32,067 nucleotides of DNA from Coriobacteriales bacterium (GTDB taxonomy: Bacteria > Actinomycetota > Coriobacteriia > Coriobacteriales > UBA8131), in the NCBI GenBank assembly GCA_031277035.1, contig JAISLY010000025.1:1-32067 (forward strand), read 5' to 3'. The translations under genes were made by a program, and so were the position numbers. This document shows, piece by piece, positions 30,110 to 32,067 of the stretch. Position 1 is the first letter of the stretch, and each line of letters begins with the position of its first letter. The notes below the pieces were generated by a model. It had not been told where the DNA came from, did no database searches, and worked only from the letters and a program-made list of their open reading frames with translations.

Positions 30110-31864
30110 TTAGACATACGCCCATGGGGCCAAGAGGTAACCTTGAGAGCGAAAGATCCCTGGGTCTATCGAGGCACAATAGCCGGGTATGTCGCAGTAG
30201 CCAGACGAGGAGCAGTCGAGGGTCGGGAGGCCGGTGGGAGGGCAGACGACAGGCGAGGGGTAGACGCCGGGCATATCCACATCGCGCACGCCTGCACCGC
30301 TCGCCGCGTTCACACCGGTGCCCGTGTCGTCCGCCACATTCACGCCGTGCGCCTTCACGCTGGCGTTTTCTGCGCACCAGGAAGAGTAGGTGTTCAGAAC
30401 GCGCTCCACCTCGCGCGCCGGAAGCAGGCGCGTGGCATGCCCATCCCGAACCTCGAGGGTCTCTCCCCTATCCTGGGTGTCGATGAACAGAACCGAAGAG
30501 ACCGCCGGTCGACCCTTCTCAAGAACGATAATTGACGCAGGTGGTCGTTTGTCGGCAAACAGCCCGCCCGGTAGCGAGATAACGCACTGCAGAACGCCGC
30601 TTTGAGCAAAGCGGGCGCGCAGATCCATCTCAACCCCTTCGCTGGAAACGAGCGGGCTGTTGCTGAGCAGCAATATCCCCAAACCCCGGGCGGATAAAAG
30701 GCTCAGAGTTTGCATAATCCAGGCATAGTTAGCCTTGTTGCTGGGCGGGGGGCCCCAGACCCACCGCGGATCTGTGGGATCAGGCGCACTCTTTGTCCAG
30801 ATTCCGGGATTGGAAGAGGGCATGCAGACGCATGCCTCTGACGGGGGCACTGAGGCCGGATGGACAAGATTTTCAGTGACCGCAACAACATCAACCAACG
30901 CCGTCGATTCATTCATGTGGAGAGACAGGATTCCTTCGATGATACTGAGGACGGCACCGGAGGAGTCGCCCTTTGCGGCATGAGGCTGACGCGCCGGCTT
31001 GCCCGTTGATTGGTGTGCCGGCTTGCCCGTTGATTGGTGTACATGCTTGCCCGTTGATTGGTGTGCATGCTTGCCTGTTGATTTACCTGTTGCCGTGCCT
31101 GCAGGCCAAACCGTTGCGTGGCGCAAAGGATTGGCCTGCCCCTTAAAATCATGCTGCAGCATCTCCGTATGACGTACGCATGATACCAAGTGCGCACAAA
31201 ACGCATCCGACACCTTTGCCACTGCGGCAAAAGATTCAGTATCCTGGGGAGCAGGAAGACTCCGACAGGCCTCAGCCAGCGTATCGAGGCTCACAAAGAG
31301 CGCGCTCCAAGCGCGGCGTAACCGTTCCTCAGGCCAAGGTAGTATCGCTCCGCTCAAGCGATCCAGAAGAAGTTCTCGAACCAAATCATTGCCAGTAAGA
31401 TAGTGGCCGGAGGGCAGGCTGCGCAAAACAGCATGCAAATAGTCAAGCTCACATTCCCTATCAGGAATGACCGCATGGAAAAGCTCTGATGGCATGCCTT
31501 TGGCGCGACAGGGCACCACCACAAGACGATGCCGCAAGGTCTCAACCGTGCCCAGGCAAGCCACCAGCAGACAGGGCTTATCCAGCGTGTAATCGTCTAT
31601 CTGCTCCTGATCAAAACCTCGGGCATAATAGGTGTATTTACCCAGACGACGCAGGCGCTCACGACGCTCAATTTTTCGAGAGAAGGCGTCGGTGACATGC
31701 GCTACGTCTTTGAGCAGCAACAGCGGTGACCTTTCTGGCCAAACCTCCAGAAGCTCAGACGCCAGAAGCGAAACCTCCCTGCTTCCGACAAGGCCGGAAG
31801 CAGGGGATGCGCTCAACTCCTCCAGAGAAGCTTTCATCAAATCCTTAATCATATTCCCTGTCAT
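30110..31864 (-). CDS. Chimeric HsdS-like / HsdM-like protein (partial type I methylase)
   Basis: 584 residues. The N-terminal half resembles a target-recognition domain of type I specificity subunits: KYTYYARGF, ELDYLHAVLRSLPSGHYL and LDRLSGAILPWPEERL, followed by a helical stretch. The middle has a His/Gln/Lys 8-residue repeat (STGKHAHQ and variants). The C-terminal half matches the later part of HsdM: DPRWVWGPPPSNKANYAWIM, then LLLSNSP, VLQCVISLPGGLFADKRPPA and SIIVLEKGRP. The SAM-binding motif I (DPACGxG type) of HsdM is not found, so methylation is doubtful. The C-terminal tail has an unusual Cys-rich segment. No hsdR is in the window. Start 31864 is tentative; ATG 31852 is an alternative. 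Confidence 0.65.
   Translation of the reverse strand: MTGNMIKDLMKASLEELSASPASGLVGSREVSLLASELLEVWPERSPLLLLKDVAHVTDAFSRKIERRERLRRLGKYTYYARGFDQEQIDDYTLDKPCLLVACLGTVETLRHRLVVVPCRAKGMPSELFHAVIPDRECELDYLHAVLRSLPSGHYLTGNDLVRELLLDRLSGAILPWPEERLRRAWSALFVSLDTLAEACRSLPAPQDTESFAAVAKVSDAFCAHLVSCVRHTEMLQHDFKGQANPLRHATVWPAGTATGKSTGKHAHQSTGKHVHQSTGKPAHQSTGKPARQPHAAKGDSSGAVLSIIEGILSLHMNESTALVDVVAVTENLVHPASVPPSEACVCMPSSNPGIWTKSAPDPTDPRWVWGPPPSNKANYAWIMQTLSLLSARGLGILLLSNSPLVSSEGVEMDLRARFAQSGVLQCVISLPGGLFADKRPPASIIVLEKGRPAVSSVLFIDTQDRGETLEVRDGHATRLLPAREVERVLNTYSSWCAENASVKAHGVNVADDTGTGVNAASGAGVRDVDMPGVYPSPVVCPPTGLPTLDCSSSGYCDIPGYCASIDPGIFRSQGYLLAPWAYV
30997..31084. repeat. 24-bp tandem repeat in the HsdS/M-like gene
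   Basis: Three full units (30997-31020, 31021-31044, 31045-31068) and a partial fourth, based on GCTTGCCCGTTGATTGGTGT plus four bases. On the minus strand they encode the octapeptide STGK(H/P)(A/V)HQ repeated in frame between the two halves of the chimera. Confidence 0.95.
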
Positions 31865-31914
31865 GTCCTCATCATGGCTTCATCATGACCCTCGGCATAG
31901 CCCGATTCATGTAT

Positions 31915-32067
31915 CTACTTTCCCAGACGTTGACCGAGCAGATAGGGCTGCGTCACGCAATTCATACCAAGGTTTTGCCCCGGCACACGGAAATTATAGA
32001 AGGTTCCAAAAGAATCGCCCACCGCTGAACCGACGACATAGAGTCCCTCGATAGGCTTATTGTCCTT
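31915..32067 (-). CDS. C-terminus of an FAD-dependent fumarate reductase-like flavoprotein
   Basis: 51 codons run in from the right edge and end in TAG at 31915-31917. The sequence contains KPIEGLYVVGSAVGDSFGTF, followed by RVPGQNLGMNCVTQPYLLG. The G-L-Y-V-V-G-S segment is the conserved FAD-contacting end of the fumarate reductase/succinate dehydrogenase flavoprotein superfamily, which is greatly expanded in Eggerthella-like bacteria. The substrate cannot be judged. The HsdS/M-like gene starts 51 bases downstream on the same strand. Confidence 0.75.
   Translation of the reverse strand, partial: KDNKPIEGLYVVGSAVGDSFGTFYNFRVPGQNLGMNCVTQPYLLGQRLGK

Noticed and set aside
29501-30377. Arg-rich minus-strand open frame overlapping the membrane protein in another frame
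   Set aside because: Composition typical of an off-frame reading; the hydrophobic frame is the credible gene.

Overview
The window reads as a high-GC anaerobic actinobacterium, most like the Coriobacteriia (Eggerthella/Slackia-type). This is inferred from gene content: a fumarate-reductase-like flavoprotein, an EFR1-type flavodoxin-ferredoxin, DUF2200, DUF3795 and DUF4143 genes, a eukaryotic-type NADP isocitrate dehydrogenase beside a two-subunit aconitase/isopropylmalate isomerase, and a hybrid kinase with a 7TMR-DISM-like input. No rRNA, tRNA, CRISPR array or intact transposase was seen.

Layout. 1-781 (+): tail of a DUF3795 zinc-ribbon protein, a decayed VOC-like fragment and a DUF2200 protein. 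853-5370 (-): a polar amino-acid ABC importer with two substrate-binding lipoproteins, a permease with an extra N-terminal extracytoplasmic domain, and a GlnQ-type ATPase; a long structured leader and a promoter bracketed by a 15-bp inverted repeat lie upstream. 5875-9619 (-): ahcY-mtnA-comF followed by a PIN-toxin fragment. 9855-13654 (-): leuC-leuD-HEAT protein-icd, which looks like a citrate-to-2-oxoglutarate branch. 13908-14465 (-): a small membrane protein with a short upstream ORF. 14647-17918 (-): hisS-aspS, overlapping by 4 bp. 18080-23318 (-): an AAA-like protein with a degenerate P-loop, an Rrf2 regulator and a large hybrid histidine kinase. 23417-26602 (-): murI-rph-rdgB, where RdgB is fused to a HAD phosphatase. 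26658-28248: a DUF4143 ATPase between two directly repeated 23-bp arrays. 28506-29348 (+): EFR1 protein. 29501-32067 (-): end of a flavoprotein gene, an HsdS/HsdM-like chimera and a small membrane protein.

The most striking overall feature is repeat expansion. In-frame tandem repeats or Ala/Pro-rich inserts lie inside at least ten proteins, including essential enzymes (AspRS, RdgB) and the permease, always in linkers, tails or a signal sequence. Separately, the 3' ends of three genes (icd, aspS, PIN fragment), including their stop codons, are re-duplicated downstream of the functional stop.

Other points of interest are the looped-operator-like promoter with a riboswitch-like leader, the RdgB-HAD fusion, the S-M chimera without a recognisable SAM motif, and the repeat-flanked ATPase island.
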